From: an uncultured Candidatus Peregrinibacteria bacterium
GTDB lineage: Bacteria; Patescibacteriota; JACMRA01
Direction: 5' to 3'
DNA length: 21,539 nucleotides
Assembly: GCA_937127165.1 (NCBI GenBank)
Contig: CAKZLR010000040.1
Coordinates: forward strand, 1-21,539
Shown here one piece after another: positions 7,027-14,685 of the stretch (position 1 is its first letter; each line of letters starts with the position of its first letter). Under the pieces are notes generated by a model, which worked only from the letters and a program-made list of their open reading frames with translations, was not told where the DNA came from and did no database searches. The translations under genes and the position numbers were made by a program.

Positions 7027-8709
7027 TTAGGCTTCACAAGCCACACAATTAGCTTCTTTAACTTTCATTCTACCAAATTCTTGAGCGGCATTAACACTAT
7101 GCTGGTAGTATAAAGTTTTAATTCCCAGTCTCCAAGCATAAATATAAAGCTCGTTGAGATCTTTGATTTTGATTTTTGGGTTGATGGCTAAATTGAGCGA
7201 CTGACTTTGATCGATAAACTCTTGTCGAATTGCCGCTTGCTCAATCAATACTCTTTGGTTAATTTCTTGGAAGGTTTTAAAGACCTCTTTTTCATGCTCA
7301 CTCAAAAAATTTAGATGTTGTACCGAACCATCGTTATCACGAATACTGTTCCAAACTTCCTTGGTATTTTTACCTTTTTGCTCAAGCACTTCTTCCAGTT
7401 TTTTGTTCTTGATTGTTACTTTCATTTTATCGATGTCCTTGACATAACAATTTGACCAAATTGGCTCAATGCTTTGAGAAACTTGTCCTAAAATAAAGGC
7501 TGAAGAAGTAGTAGGAGCTACCGCAAGTAGAGTGGCATTTCGTCTGCCGTAACCTTTTAAAATCTCTGGTTCACCATATTCTTTAGCAAGTTTGACTGAA
7601 GCTTCATAAGCTTGATCTCTAATTAACCTAAAAATTTCTACATTCAATTTAGCTGCTTCTTTGCTTTCTATAGGAATCATTTTAGATTGTAAATAAGAAT
7701 GCCAACCCAAAACCCCCAGTCCAATTGCTCGGTTAGCCACTGCAAAATTATAGGCTCTTCGCATAAAATGAAACACTTGCTTGTGTCTAGGGTCTGTGCT
7801 GTCTCTATATTCCTCCAAACGGTTGATAAACTCACTCATTACTGCATCCAAAAAGTAGACCATAACCTCAACGGCATCAGTATTTTTCCATTCATCATAA
7901 TACAAAAGATTCATTGAGGATAAATCACAAACAAACGACCACTCTTCGTTAGTTGGTAAAACTACTTCGCTACACAAATTGCTAGCTAAAATTTTTAATC
8001 CTTTGTCTTTATAAACATCAACAGTATTGCGGTTAACTGTATCTACAAACATTATATAAGGGTAGCCAATCTCAATTCTTCGCTGTAAAATTTTCGCCCA
8101 AATGGTTCTTTTTTCCGTGTTTCCTGAGATCATATCTTCCATCCAATCATCAGTAACTGTAACCGCATATGTCATCTCTTGAATTGGGTTACCTTCGGTG
8201 CCAATTTCCAAAAATTCTTGAATATCTGAATGTTCTACGGGTAAATATGGAGTAAAATGACCTCGTCTAACTGAGCCTTGACTAACCACATTGATCAAAG
8301 TTTCAAATAATCTCATAAAATGCACAGATCCAGAAGAATAACCATTGTCTTTAATAGGAGCCCCACGAGGACGAAGATCACCAAAATAACCCGCAGTTCC
8401 CCCACCAAATTTACTCATCATACCAACCTCTGCCTGAGCAAACAAGATTTGCCCCATATCATCTCCAATATAGCAAGAGAAACAACTGATCGGCAAACCT
8501 TTCCTAAGACCAAAATTTGACCAAATTGGGGATGACAAGGAATAGTAACCCTTACTCATATAGCCTAAAAATCTATCAGCAAATCCAGGCTTATTTAAAA
8601 TTTTTTCAGCATGATTAGCGATATATTCTAACCTTTCCTCAGCACTCACTCCGGATGCTAAATAACCTTTTGCTAAAAAAGCTCGAGAATAATCTGTTAG
8701 CCAATGCAT
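7027..8709 (-). CDS. nrdA: Class I ribonucleotide reductase large (catalytic) subunit
   Basis: This catalytic subunit of ribonucleoside-diphosphate reductase makes deoxyribonucleotides by radical chemistry. At 560 aa it is compact because the usual N-terminal ATP-cone is absent; the protein begins directly in the ten-stranded barrel domain. All active-site elements are visible. C76 (PISC) and C261 (VCDLSS) are the redox pair. N244-L-C246-S-E248 (NLCSEV) carries the thiyl-radical Cys with its Asn and Glu. Y534-Y535 is the radical-transfer pair, and the tail has CVAC (C555, C558) for re-reduction by a thioredoxin-like donor. It is 105 bp downstream of nrdB on the same strand and probably in one transcript under the NrdR operator. 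No Shine-Dalgarno sequence precedes the ATG. Assignment is firm. Confidence 0.96.
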   Translation of the reverse strand: MHWLTDYSRAFLAKGYLASGVSAEERLEYIANHAEKILNKPGFADRFLGYMSKGYYSLSSPIWSNFGLRKGLPISCFSCYIGDDMGQILFAQAEVGMMSKFGGGTAGYFGDLRPRGAPIKDNGYSSGSVHFMRLFETLINVVSQGSVRRGHFTPYLPVEHSDIQEFLEIGTEGNPIQEMTYAVTVTDDWMEDMISGNTEKRTIWAKILQRRIEIGYPYIMFVDTVNRNTVDVYKDKGLKILASNLCSEVVLPTNEEWSFVCDLSSMNLLYYDEWKNTDAVEVMVYFLDAVMSEFINRLEEYRDSTDPRHKQVFHFMRRAYNFAVANRAIGLGVLGWHSYLQSKMIPIESKEAAKLNVEIFRLIRDQAYEASVKLAKEYGEPEILKGYGRRNATLLAVAPTTSSAFILGQVSQSIEPIWSNCYVKDIDKMKVTIKNKKLEEVLEQKGKNTKEVWNSIRDNDGSVQHLNFLSEHEKEVFKTFQEINQRVLIEQAAIRQEFIDQSQSLNLAINPKIKIKDLNELYIYAWRLGIKTLYYQHSVNAAQEFGRMKVKEANCVACEA

Positions 8710-8814
8710 AATGTGAAATTTTTAATTTGAAATAATTATAAAAATAAAAAAGTTAATTTCTATTAAAAAAGCTAGAGTTTTTTAAAAATTTACGAAAATA
8801 TTTAAATATAATTT

Positions 8815-10197
8815 TTAAAACAGGTCATCTGCGGTTACACTCTGAATATGCTTGCTATAATTAATCGATCGTTTTACAAAGAAATCGACATGTTTGCTAG
8901 CTATAATCTCCTGATCAAACCAGTCTGTCTGTTCTACCAAAGCCTCATCTACTTCAAACAATTTTGGTAAGCCAATATTGACAAGTGAATTGTTAAATCT
9001 GTTTTTGATAAATTCCAAAATGATTATTTTCGGTAAAAAGTCCAATTCTCCAGCTTCTAAAATCCAGTCAACTACTTGTTTTTCCGTTTCAAAAGCTTCA
9101 TTACAAGTATCTACGATAAGACTCTCAAATTCTTTACCAAACCACTCTGGTTTTTCTTGGCGAATTACTTTAATCAAATCAATACCAAACAAACCATGGA
9201 TTTGCTCTTCTTTAGAAGTGGCTTCAATGGCATTAGAAATACCTTTAAATAAATTGCGATACTTATTAAACGACATTATGATCAAAAATTGTGAAAACAG
9301 AGAAACATGTTCGATAAACAAAGAAAATAAAGCTATGGAGCGAGCATATTCTTGATTATCTTCACTGCGAGATCGTTGAATAGCGGAATCCAAATAATTA
9401 ACTCTTTTCATCAAGGCTGGTATATCTTTAATTTTAGCAAATTCTTCGTTAAGTCCCAAAATTTCTAATAAATGAGAATAAGCATCCATATGGCGAACCT
9501 CGCTTTCTGCAAAAGTAAAACCAACTGCCGCTAGTTCTGGTTTCGGCATTTTTTTGTATAAATCACCCCAAAAAGTTTTAACGGCAACCTCAATTTGAGC
9601 AATCGCAATCATCGCATTTTTGATCGCACTTCTCTCAACATCATTTATATTAACTTTAAAATCTTGAACATCACTAGTATAGTTAAACTCTGTATGAATC
9701 CAGTAGGAGTGACGAATAGCATTTGTATATTCATAGAGATCAGGGTATTCATATGGTTTTAGGTTGACTCTTCGTTTGAACAGACTTTTTTGTCTCAGCT
9801 TGGCTCTTTCTGCTCGGTATAAAATGTAGGCTTTAGCAACATCATGAAAATTGCTAGACATCAACTCATTTTCTACCAAATCCTGAATTTGCTCTACAGT
9901 TGGGGAAAACTCTTGTTTTTGTAATTTGGCTTCAAAAAACTGTTGTCTGATGACCTCAAACACCCTCTTACTAATTTCTCGAGCATCTTCTATAGTCCCA
10001 TTCCCCTGTGCTTGCATTGCTCGAAAAATAGCATTTTCAATTTTCTTAATATTAAAAACATCATACGAACCATCCCGCTTTTGCACTAACAAATTAGGTT
10101 GAGATCTCGTAAGTGTAGTATCAAAAGCTAGTAAGTCCTGACTACTAGCACTTGTAGGTAGAATGTCTTGTGTGATAGTAATATTTGAACTAGACAT
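8815..10197 (-). CDS. nrdB: Class I ribonucleotide reductase radical subunit with N-terminal ATP-cone
   Basis: The radical-generating ferritin-like subunit is 460 aa, about 100 residues longer than typical NrdB, because it carries an ATP-cone. Residues 1-33 are a Ser/Thr-rich lead. Residues 37-130 are the cone, recognisable from VQKRDGSYDVFNIKKIENAI and the following helices. The ferritin-like domain keeps every ligand in the right register: E203, E233 and H236 (ESEVRH), E296 (FIEH), E331 and H334 (EEQIH). Y240 sits four residues after H236, where the radical Tyr of E. coli NrdB (Y122) lies. The C-terminus ends in VTADDLF, like the tail that docks on NrdA. The metal (Fe/Fe, Mn/Mn or Mn/Fe) cannot be read from sequence. 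It is the first gene of the nrdBA unit. ATP-cone on NrdB has known precedents, notably in Bacteroidota. Confidence 0.95.
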   Translation of the reverse strand: MSSSNITITQDILPTSASSQDLLAFDTTLTRSQPNLLVQKRDGSYDVFNIKKIENAIFRAMQAQGNGTIEDAREISKRVFEVIRQQFFEAKLQKQEFSPTVEQIQDLVENELMSSNFHDVAKAYILYRAERAKLRQKSLFKRRVNLKPYEYPDLYEYTNAIRHSYWIHTEFNYTSDVQDFKVNINDVERSAIKNAMIAIAQIEVAVKTFWGDLYKKMPKPELAAVGFTFAESEVRHMDAYSHLLEILGLNEEFAKIKDIPALMKRVNYLDSAIQRSRSEDNQEYARSIALFSLFIEHVSLFSQFLIIMSFNKYRNLFKGISNAIEATSKEEQIHGLFGIDLIKVIRQEKPEWFGKEFESLIVDTCNEAFETEKQVVDWILEAGELDFLPKIIILEFIKNRFNNSLVNIGLPKLFEVDEALVEQTDWFDQEIIASKHVDFFVKRSINYSKHIQSVTADDLF

Positions 10198-10262
10198 AGC
10201 AAATTTTCAAGTTTTGAATAAAATAAAAAACCCAAGCAAAAACAAGAACAGCTTCGAATTGT

Positions 10263-10392
10263 GCAAGCTAGCGACATTATCCACTATATATAGTGGTTAT
10301 AAGAGTTGCTAAACTACTTGGACTAGTAGTAAGAAACAAAAAAAAACTACTGTCAAGCAAAAATTAATCCAAAAAACAATAAGCTAGCTTGC
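10263..10392. repeat. Distant inverted repeat flanking the nrd operator
   Basis: GCAAGCTAGC (10263-10272) and its exact reverse complement GCTAGCTTGC (10383-10392) lie about 110 bases apart. They are extendable to 11 bp by the adjacent T/A and bracket the NrdR boxes. The function is unknown. Confidence 0.45.
10281..10329 (-). promoter_or_regulatory. Tandem NrdR boxes (nrdBA operator)
   Basis: Box 1 is the perfect 16-bp palindrome CCACTATATATAGTGG (10281-10296), very close to the NrdR consensus ACACWATATMTWGTGT. Box 2 (10314-10329), inside the 18-bp imperfect palindrome ACTACTTGGACTAGTAGT (10313-10330), keeps the ACT...TAGT half-sites. Their centres are 33 bp apart, close to the roughly three helical turns seen for NrdR pairs. 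They lie 84-132 bp upstream of nrdB. A perfect -35 TTGACA is on the minus strand at 10351-10356; a plausible -10 (TACTAC, spacing 19) falls inside box 2, which would explain repression. A 9-mer TTATCCACT, one base off a DnaA box, overlaps box 1. Confidence 0.75.
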
Positions 10393-10604
10393 AGTCTAGA
10401 TAAACTAAAAATCAACCTAAAAATGTTTTTAGATTTTGCGAAGTCATAGCCAAAAAGCCTTTTTCAGACTAACTTTTTAGACAGTCTAGTGCTTCAAAAG
10501 CAATTGAAAAACAAGAACAGTTTTGACTCTTAAAGACTTAAAAAATGGGCAACAAATAAAACTATTAAGATAAACACAAAAAGTTGTAAATTTTAGTAAA
10601 ATTA

Positions 10605-11085
10605 TTAAGCTTTTTTCTTTTTCTTAGCTTTCTCAGTATTTCCACCTGTCTGATGGGCACTGTTGGAATTATTTTTTAAACCGTTTAAATGAATTCTGGT
10701 TTTATTTACAATTTCGTTGATAATTACGGTATAGTCTTTTTTTGGAGATCTAATCTAGAAATTTCATTTTTTGAATAGACGACTATTGTTTTTATTTATC
10801 GTGATGATCACCACTATTGAAAAGTAGTTATTGTCTTTCCTTTTTTCGTTCTTAACTTTAAATTCAATCTGAGCCCCAGCTTGATCCAGCTTTTTTTACT
10901 TAGAGGAGCGCTCTCCTTCTGAGGTTATTTTCAGGATTTTTTATAGCAAGCAATAACTCTAAAGTAAATAACCGAACTACCAGTAGGGTCATTAAAATTT
11001 AACTTAAAAGTAATTTAGCCTTATCAAGAGTTCCTCCTCTAACCTCTGGAATTGCTTTTGTTCCAAATCTTGTTTCTTCAAACCC
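10605..11085 (-). pseudogene. Frame-broken protein-coding remnant, unknown family
   Basis: Successive minus-strand frames read as protein-like sequence but are interrupted. In order: FEETRFGTKAIPEVRGG..., then FNDPTGSSVIYFRVIACYKK, then (after stops) KKLDQAGAQIEFKVKNEKRK...SIVVIITINK, then VVYSKNEISRLDLQKK, then KDYTVIINEIVNKTRIHLNG... ending TEKAKKKKKA and a TAA at 10605-10607. The last switch lies exactly in an A7 run (plus-strand T7 near 10737-10743). At least four frame changes or stops separate the pieces. Together they would make roughly 150 residues with a lysine-rich tail. I do not recognise the family. True decay fits best, but homopolymer sequencing errors could explain some of the breaks, not the in-frame stops inside pieces. 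Confidence 0.6.
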
Positions 11086-11264
11086 TTACTGATTTATTCT
11101 TCGAATACTTATCTGATAATATATGATAATATAATACAAACTAGTAAGTTGTAATAACATATCAAATTTTTTCCATTTATGTCGAAAAATTTATCGAGAT
11201 AAAGCTGAAAATAAATTATCCTGAAAACAAAAAATAACCGGAGGGATTTATTTATTTCCTTGTT

Positions 11265-11285
11265 GATTTGATTTGATTTGATTTG
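11265..11285. repeat. Pentanucleotide microsatellite (GATTT)4
   Basis: Four tandem GATTT units plus one G lie 27 bp beyond the manC stop codon, in non-coding DNA. The tract is short and could be a slippage product. It is not inside a frame that would make it phase-variable. Confidence 0.8.
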
Positions 11286-11311
11286 TGCAAACTTAATAAA
11301 GAATAAAGATT

Positions 11312-12400
11312 TTATTTTTCTTCAGTTATGGTTTTTACATTTTTAGTAGCTAAACTTTCCGACCATTCGGTTACCTTACGAATTTCACTAGTGTAAGTTG
11401 GGTCAGCTATCAAAATACCTTCCTCTGTTTCTACAAAAAGCAGGTTGGATACGCCCACAAAAGCAATTTTTTTATTTGGATAAATTGTTTTGACTTTGTT
11501 TCCATGTCCAGCAAACTGAATATGATGATCGTGGCTACCCACTTCAGGTAGATAATTTGACAAAGTCTCCCAAGTGCCAATATCTTCCCACACTTCAAAG
11601 TCAATACCTATAACCCCAAGATTTTTAACTTTTTCTAAAACAGCATAGTCAAAAGTAATTTTCGGCAGTTGTCGAAAATCCTCCAGCTCTATTTTACCTA
11701 TTTTTTGGATATTTTCCACAACTGGAAGAATGTCTGGGTATAAGTTCGAAATAATTTTTTTGAGTCGAACAAAACAAAAAGAAAAAGCTCCAAAATTCCA
11801 CAAATAATTGCCACTATTTAGAAATTTTTCGGCAGTCTCTTTATCCGGTTTTTCCTTGAAAGAAAGCACTTTAACTACATTTTGTAGGTAATTCCCGCGA
11901 TCTTTTGGATCGATTTGAATATAGCCATACTGAGTAGCGGCAAAAGTTGGTTGAATACCAATCACAGCCAGGTCAAATTGTTTGTCCAGTAAACTTTGAG
12001 CAATAATCTTTATCGCATAGTTTTGTTTTTGACTAGATTCATACTCTGGTAAAGTAAGATGGTCAGCATGCAAAAATATGATTGGTTCGTCATCACTAGT
12101 AAAATGACTTACTACAGCTGAATGAGCTACGACTGCAGCAAAAGTATCTCTTTTTTCTGGTTCCGCTAGAATATGGTGATCAAGAAACTCACTAGGTAAA
12201 ATCTGTTTGGCCAAACTAAAATGGCTACTATTGACAGTTACCCAGATATTTCGAGGATCAAAGGTTTGTCTTAAACGACTATAAGTCTTAGAAAGTAGTG
12301 TCTGATTGTCAAAAAGTTCTACAAATTGCTTTGGGTTGTTTTTGGTGGATATTGGCCAAAGCCTAGTACCTGTTCCACCTGCATTGATGACGATTTGCAT
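11312..12400 (-). CDS. manC: Mannose-1-phosphate guanylyltransferase
   Basis: This cytoplasmic nucleotidyltransferase makes GDP-mannose from mannose-1-phosphate and GTP, the donor for mannose, fucose and rhamnose-type sugars in surface glycans. The 362-aa protein has the length of the catalytic (GT-A-like) form without the fused isomerase domain. It shows the family signature GGTGTRLWP (8-16) with NPKQF (22-26), the AEPEKRDT motif that contacts the base and sugar, HADH as the metal-side Asp motif, and later FKEKPD, NSGNYLWNFGAF and DYAVLEK, all typical of GMP/ManC. No phosphomannomutase or isomerase lies next to it. tRNA-Arg is about 180 bp upstream on the same strand. ATG at 12400 is the only sensible start. 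No Shine-Dalgarno sequence is seen. Confidence 0.92.
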   Translation of the reverse strand: MQIVINAGGTGTRLWPISTKNNPKQFVELFDNQTLLSKTYSRLRQTFDPRNIWVTVNSSHFSLAKQILPSEFLDHHILAEPEKRDTFAAVVAHSAVVSHFTSDDEPIIFLHADHLTLPEYESSQKQNYAIKIIAQSLLDKQFDLAVIGIQPTFAATQYGYIQIDPKDRGNYLQNVVKVLSFKEKPDKETAEKFLNSGNYLWNFGAFSFCFVRLKKIISNLYPDILPVVENIQKIGKIELEDFRQLPKITFDYAVLEKVKNLGVIGIDFEVWEDIGTWETLSNYLPEVGSHDHHIQFAGHGNKVKTIYPNKKIAFVGVSNLLFVETEEGILIADPTYTSEIRKVTEWSESLATKNVKTITEEK

Positions 12401-12579
12401 AGAATTTTAAATTTAGTAAATGTTGATTTTTAAAATTTTTAATTTCTTCGATTGTGCTATGATCTAATTCAACAAATTTGGTTAAATAAAAACGATTTTC
12501 AAAAAATATCAAGATATTTAGTATTAAGTTTGGTTAGATGTAAAATTAATTTTTATCAAGAAGATCTTTGTTTTAAAGA

Positions 12580-12656
12580 TGGTGCAATCGGCAGGACTCG
12601 AACCTGCGACCTTCTGGACCGCAACCAGATGCTCTAATCCACTGAGCTACGACTGC
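12580..12656 (-). tRNA. tRNA-Arg (anticodon GCG)
   Basis: The 77-base minus-strand cloverleaf has acceptor stem GCAGTCG/CGATTGC (one G-U pair), D-stem GCTC/GAGC, anticodon stem TCTGG/CCAGA with loop TTGCGGT, T-arm with TTCGAGT, and encoded CCA. The anticodon is GCG (positions 34-36) followed by G37, the TrmD methylation context expected for CGN readers. Most bacteria read CGU/CGC/CGA with an ACG anticodon deaminated to inosine, so a genomic GCG is unusual. Confidence 0.93.
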
Positions 12657-12963
12657 TAAACAATCCGAAATTGACACTTGTACAACAAATTGTCAAACTA
12701 GCAATATTACTAGTTTTATCAGAACTAAATCAATTTTTTCAAAAGTTTTTTCATATAAAAAATCTCTCAAGAGAGAAATATTCTAAATTGAAACAATTAA
12801 AACAATTAATTAAATATAAAAAACTTTATCACCTGCCTTACAGATAAAAACTAAACATAAATCAGATATATTTTCTCGATAACGAGATAAAAACCACAAA
12901 ATTCAAATTACTCTATTTTTTATTTTCGAGTTTCTGATTTAACCAAGAAATTATTTATAACTA
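12657..12963. other. Intergenic region with several inverted repeats
   Basis: There is no gene here. Next to tRNA-Arg are TTGACA/TGTCAA arms (12671-12676 and 12691-12696) and a 20-bp near-palindrome AACTAGCAATATTACTAGTT (12696-12715, one mismatched pair). The minus strand of the second arm supplies a perfect -35-like TTGACA, but the -10 is unclear. Further on are the palindrome TCTCTCAAGAGAGA (12763-12776) and a hairpin TCTCG-ATAA-CGAGA (12874-12887), about 77 bp past the Mur-ligase stop. Neither hairpin is followed by a T-run on the relevant strand. Confidence 0.5.
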
Positions 12964-14685
12964 CTAACCTTCATAATACAAATCATTTAGCTCAGGTTGC
13001 ATTAAAATGTAATGCTTTTCAGGGTCAAACTTGGCTTTTATTATCTGCCATGCTTCAATCATACTGCCAGCAGTATAAATATTTTGAAAATTTAATTTCT
13101 GTAGAGCTGCTTTGGTAGCTCCAGTAAGAATAGTCTCAAGTAAAATAATATGTTTAGCTTTGGATACCATTTGTTTGGCAATTTCGTAATTAGCTAACAA
13201 ATTCTCACTACCCAACTCGGGTATTCCAGCAAAAATTACTACTAAATCTTTTTTAGCCTTCTTTGCCAACTTAGCAGCTCTTTCAAGTCCAGCTATAGCT
13301 GTAGTAAAACTTATATTATAAGAATCATCAAGGGTTTCAAACCCAAACAGTTCTATTTGGTCTTGTCGTCTTTCTGGAAGTTCCAGTTTAAACACAGTAT
13401 CTTGTACAAAGTCTAAAGGAATATCAAATTGTTCAGCCAAAGTCAAAGCAAGTAGTAAATTAGTTTTGTTACTACTAGACAAATCTACAATTGAAAGCTT
13501 TTGTTTTTTGTAAGTAAGCTTTTGAACTAGTTCAACTTGAATAATTTTTCTAGGAGCAAGTTCCTTAAAAAGGTCAATTCCCCAACAAGCATAATCTTCA
13601 ACAATCTTAGACGAAACCACAACAGTTCCGTTTACTTTCGAATTTTTGGGGAATTGCAAAATAGCTTTAGCTAAGTTTTTCATTGTACCAAACCTTTCCA
13701 AATGTTGATCACCAATATTAGTAATAATTATAAAATCCGGCTGAACAATAGTTGCTGTAGATACATACTCTCTGGCATCATATCCATCGGCTTCTACCAA
13801 CAAAACTTCAGTAGATGGTTCAAATTTGGTTAAAATCCAGTGGGCGATACCAGTCGCAGTATTGATATTACCTGGAATCATCTGTATTTTATAATTGTAT
13901 TTGAGCAATTGGTAAATAAAATTTTTGGTTGTAGTTTTGCCATAACTCCCTACCACCGCAATCACTTTGAGATCTTTGGAAACAGTTTGAAGGTATTTTT
14001 GAGCTTTTTGATAGAGAATTCTTTTAGCTATAAAAAAAATCGGAGTTAAAAGTATATTTGCCAGACCTATCCAAATCGGAATTAAAACCACCGATAAAGC
14101 AAATAACAAAATTACTACTTGTAAAACTGCTAATATGCCGGATAATCGCAAAAAAGAAAATAGAGTTGATAAAAACAAAAACAAAAACCAACTAAAACGA
14201 CCTTTTTTAGGGAAACTGGATTTGCCATAAAAACCACTTAATAATAAAGCTAAAAACAAAAGTGTAACGTAACCCCAACTAAGATAAACTCCAATTGTTT
14301 GTAAAATAGGAGTGTCAAAACCTAGATTGAATATAATTAAAAATAAATTAAAAATTGCAGACCACAACAAAATTACAGTCCAAAACCAGTTTGGTCCATT
14401 CTTATTAAAAACAAAATAAATCATCAAAGTAACATAAAATACATAAAAAGGATAAATCAAAAAAATCCCGAAAAATACCAACAGTGCCGCTAAAACTGCC
14501 GTTAGTTTAGCTCTAGTGGTCCATTTTAGTGGTTCCAACCTTTGTAAATCTCGCTTTAAAAATAAATACCTAAGTCTACTTAAGTATCTTTTAGTTTCAT
14601 AGTTTTCCAACTGTAAAATATGTAAAAAATCAGCAAAAGGAAAAATTCTAAAAATTATTTGTAAGAATTTGTTTGAGCGTTCCAT
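12964..14685 (-). CDS. Membrane-embedded Mur ligase (MurF/CapB-like)
   Basis: The 573-aa protein fuses a hydrophobic N-terminal domain (about six helices between residues 57 and 222) to the central and C-terminal domains of an ATP-dependent Mur ligase. The ligase part has P-loop GSYGKTTT (246-253), VEADGYDAREY (297-307) with the metal-side Glu, NIGDQHLERFGT (323-334), LPERRQDQ (436-443) and DDSYNIS (453-459), the last two typical of MurF. The MurF N-terminal domain that binds the UDP-sugar precursor is absent. Such enzymes form amide bonds via an acyl-phosphate. Because the UDP-substrate domain is replaced by membrane helices, a lipid-linked or polymeric substrate is likelier, as in CapB/PgsB-type poly-gamma-glutamate synthesis. 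The gene overlaps the upstream hydrolase by 38 bp. Ligase chemistry is firm; substrate is unknown. Confidence 0.82.
   Translation of the reverse strand: MERSNKFLQIIFRIFPFADFLHILQLENYETKRYLSRLRYLFLKRDLQRLEPLKWTTRAKLTAVLAALLVFFGIFLIYPFYVFYVTLMIYFVFNKNGPNWFWTVILLWSAIFNLFLIIFNLGFDTPILQTIGVYLSWGYVTLLFLALLLSGFYGKSSFPKKGRFSWFLFLFLSTLFSFLRLSGILAVLQVVILLFALSVVLIPIWIGLANILLTPIFFIAKRILYQKAQKYLQTVSKDLKVIAVVGSYGKTTTKNFIYQLLKYNYKIQMIPGNINTATGIAHWILTKFEPSTEVLLVEADGYDAREYVSTATIVQPDFIIITNIGDQHLERFGTMKNLAKAILQFPKNSKVNGTVVVSSKIVEDYACWGIDLFKELAPRKIIQVELVQKLTYKKQKLSIVDLSSSNKTNLLLALTLAEQFDIPLDFVQDTVFKLELPERRQDQIELFGFETLDDSYNISFTTAIAGLERAAKLAKKAKKDLVVIFAGIPELGSENLLANYEIAKQMVSKAKHIILLETILTGATKAALQKLNFQNIYTAGSMIEAWQIIKAKFDPEKHYILMQPELNDLYYEG

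Larger units (their letters stand above)
10238..10520. repeat. 14-bp direct repeat pair
   Basis: AAAAACAAGAACAG occurs at 10238-10251 and again at 10507-10520, in the nrdB upstream region. CAGTCTAG is likewise seen twice between them (near 10392 and 10485). These may be traces of an old duplication. No functional assignment is made. Confidence 0.4.

Noticed and set aside
8978..9355. Plus-strand 125-codon open frame opposite nrdB.
   Set aside because: It is fully inside nrdB, whose protein is clearly conserved; the frame is a shadow.
12452..12637. Plus-strand 61-codon open frame ending across tRNA-Arg (GRTRTCDLL).
   Set aside because: That peptide is the well-known false translation of an antisense tRNA gene.
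12874..12887. TCTCG-ATAA-CGAGA hairpin as terminator for the Mur-ligase gene.
   Set aside because: No T-run follows on the minus strand and it lies about 77 bp past the stop; kept only as an inverted repeat in the intergenic note.
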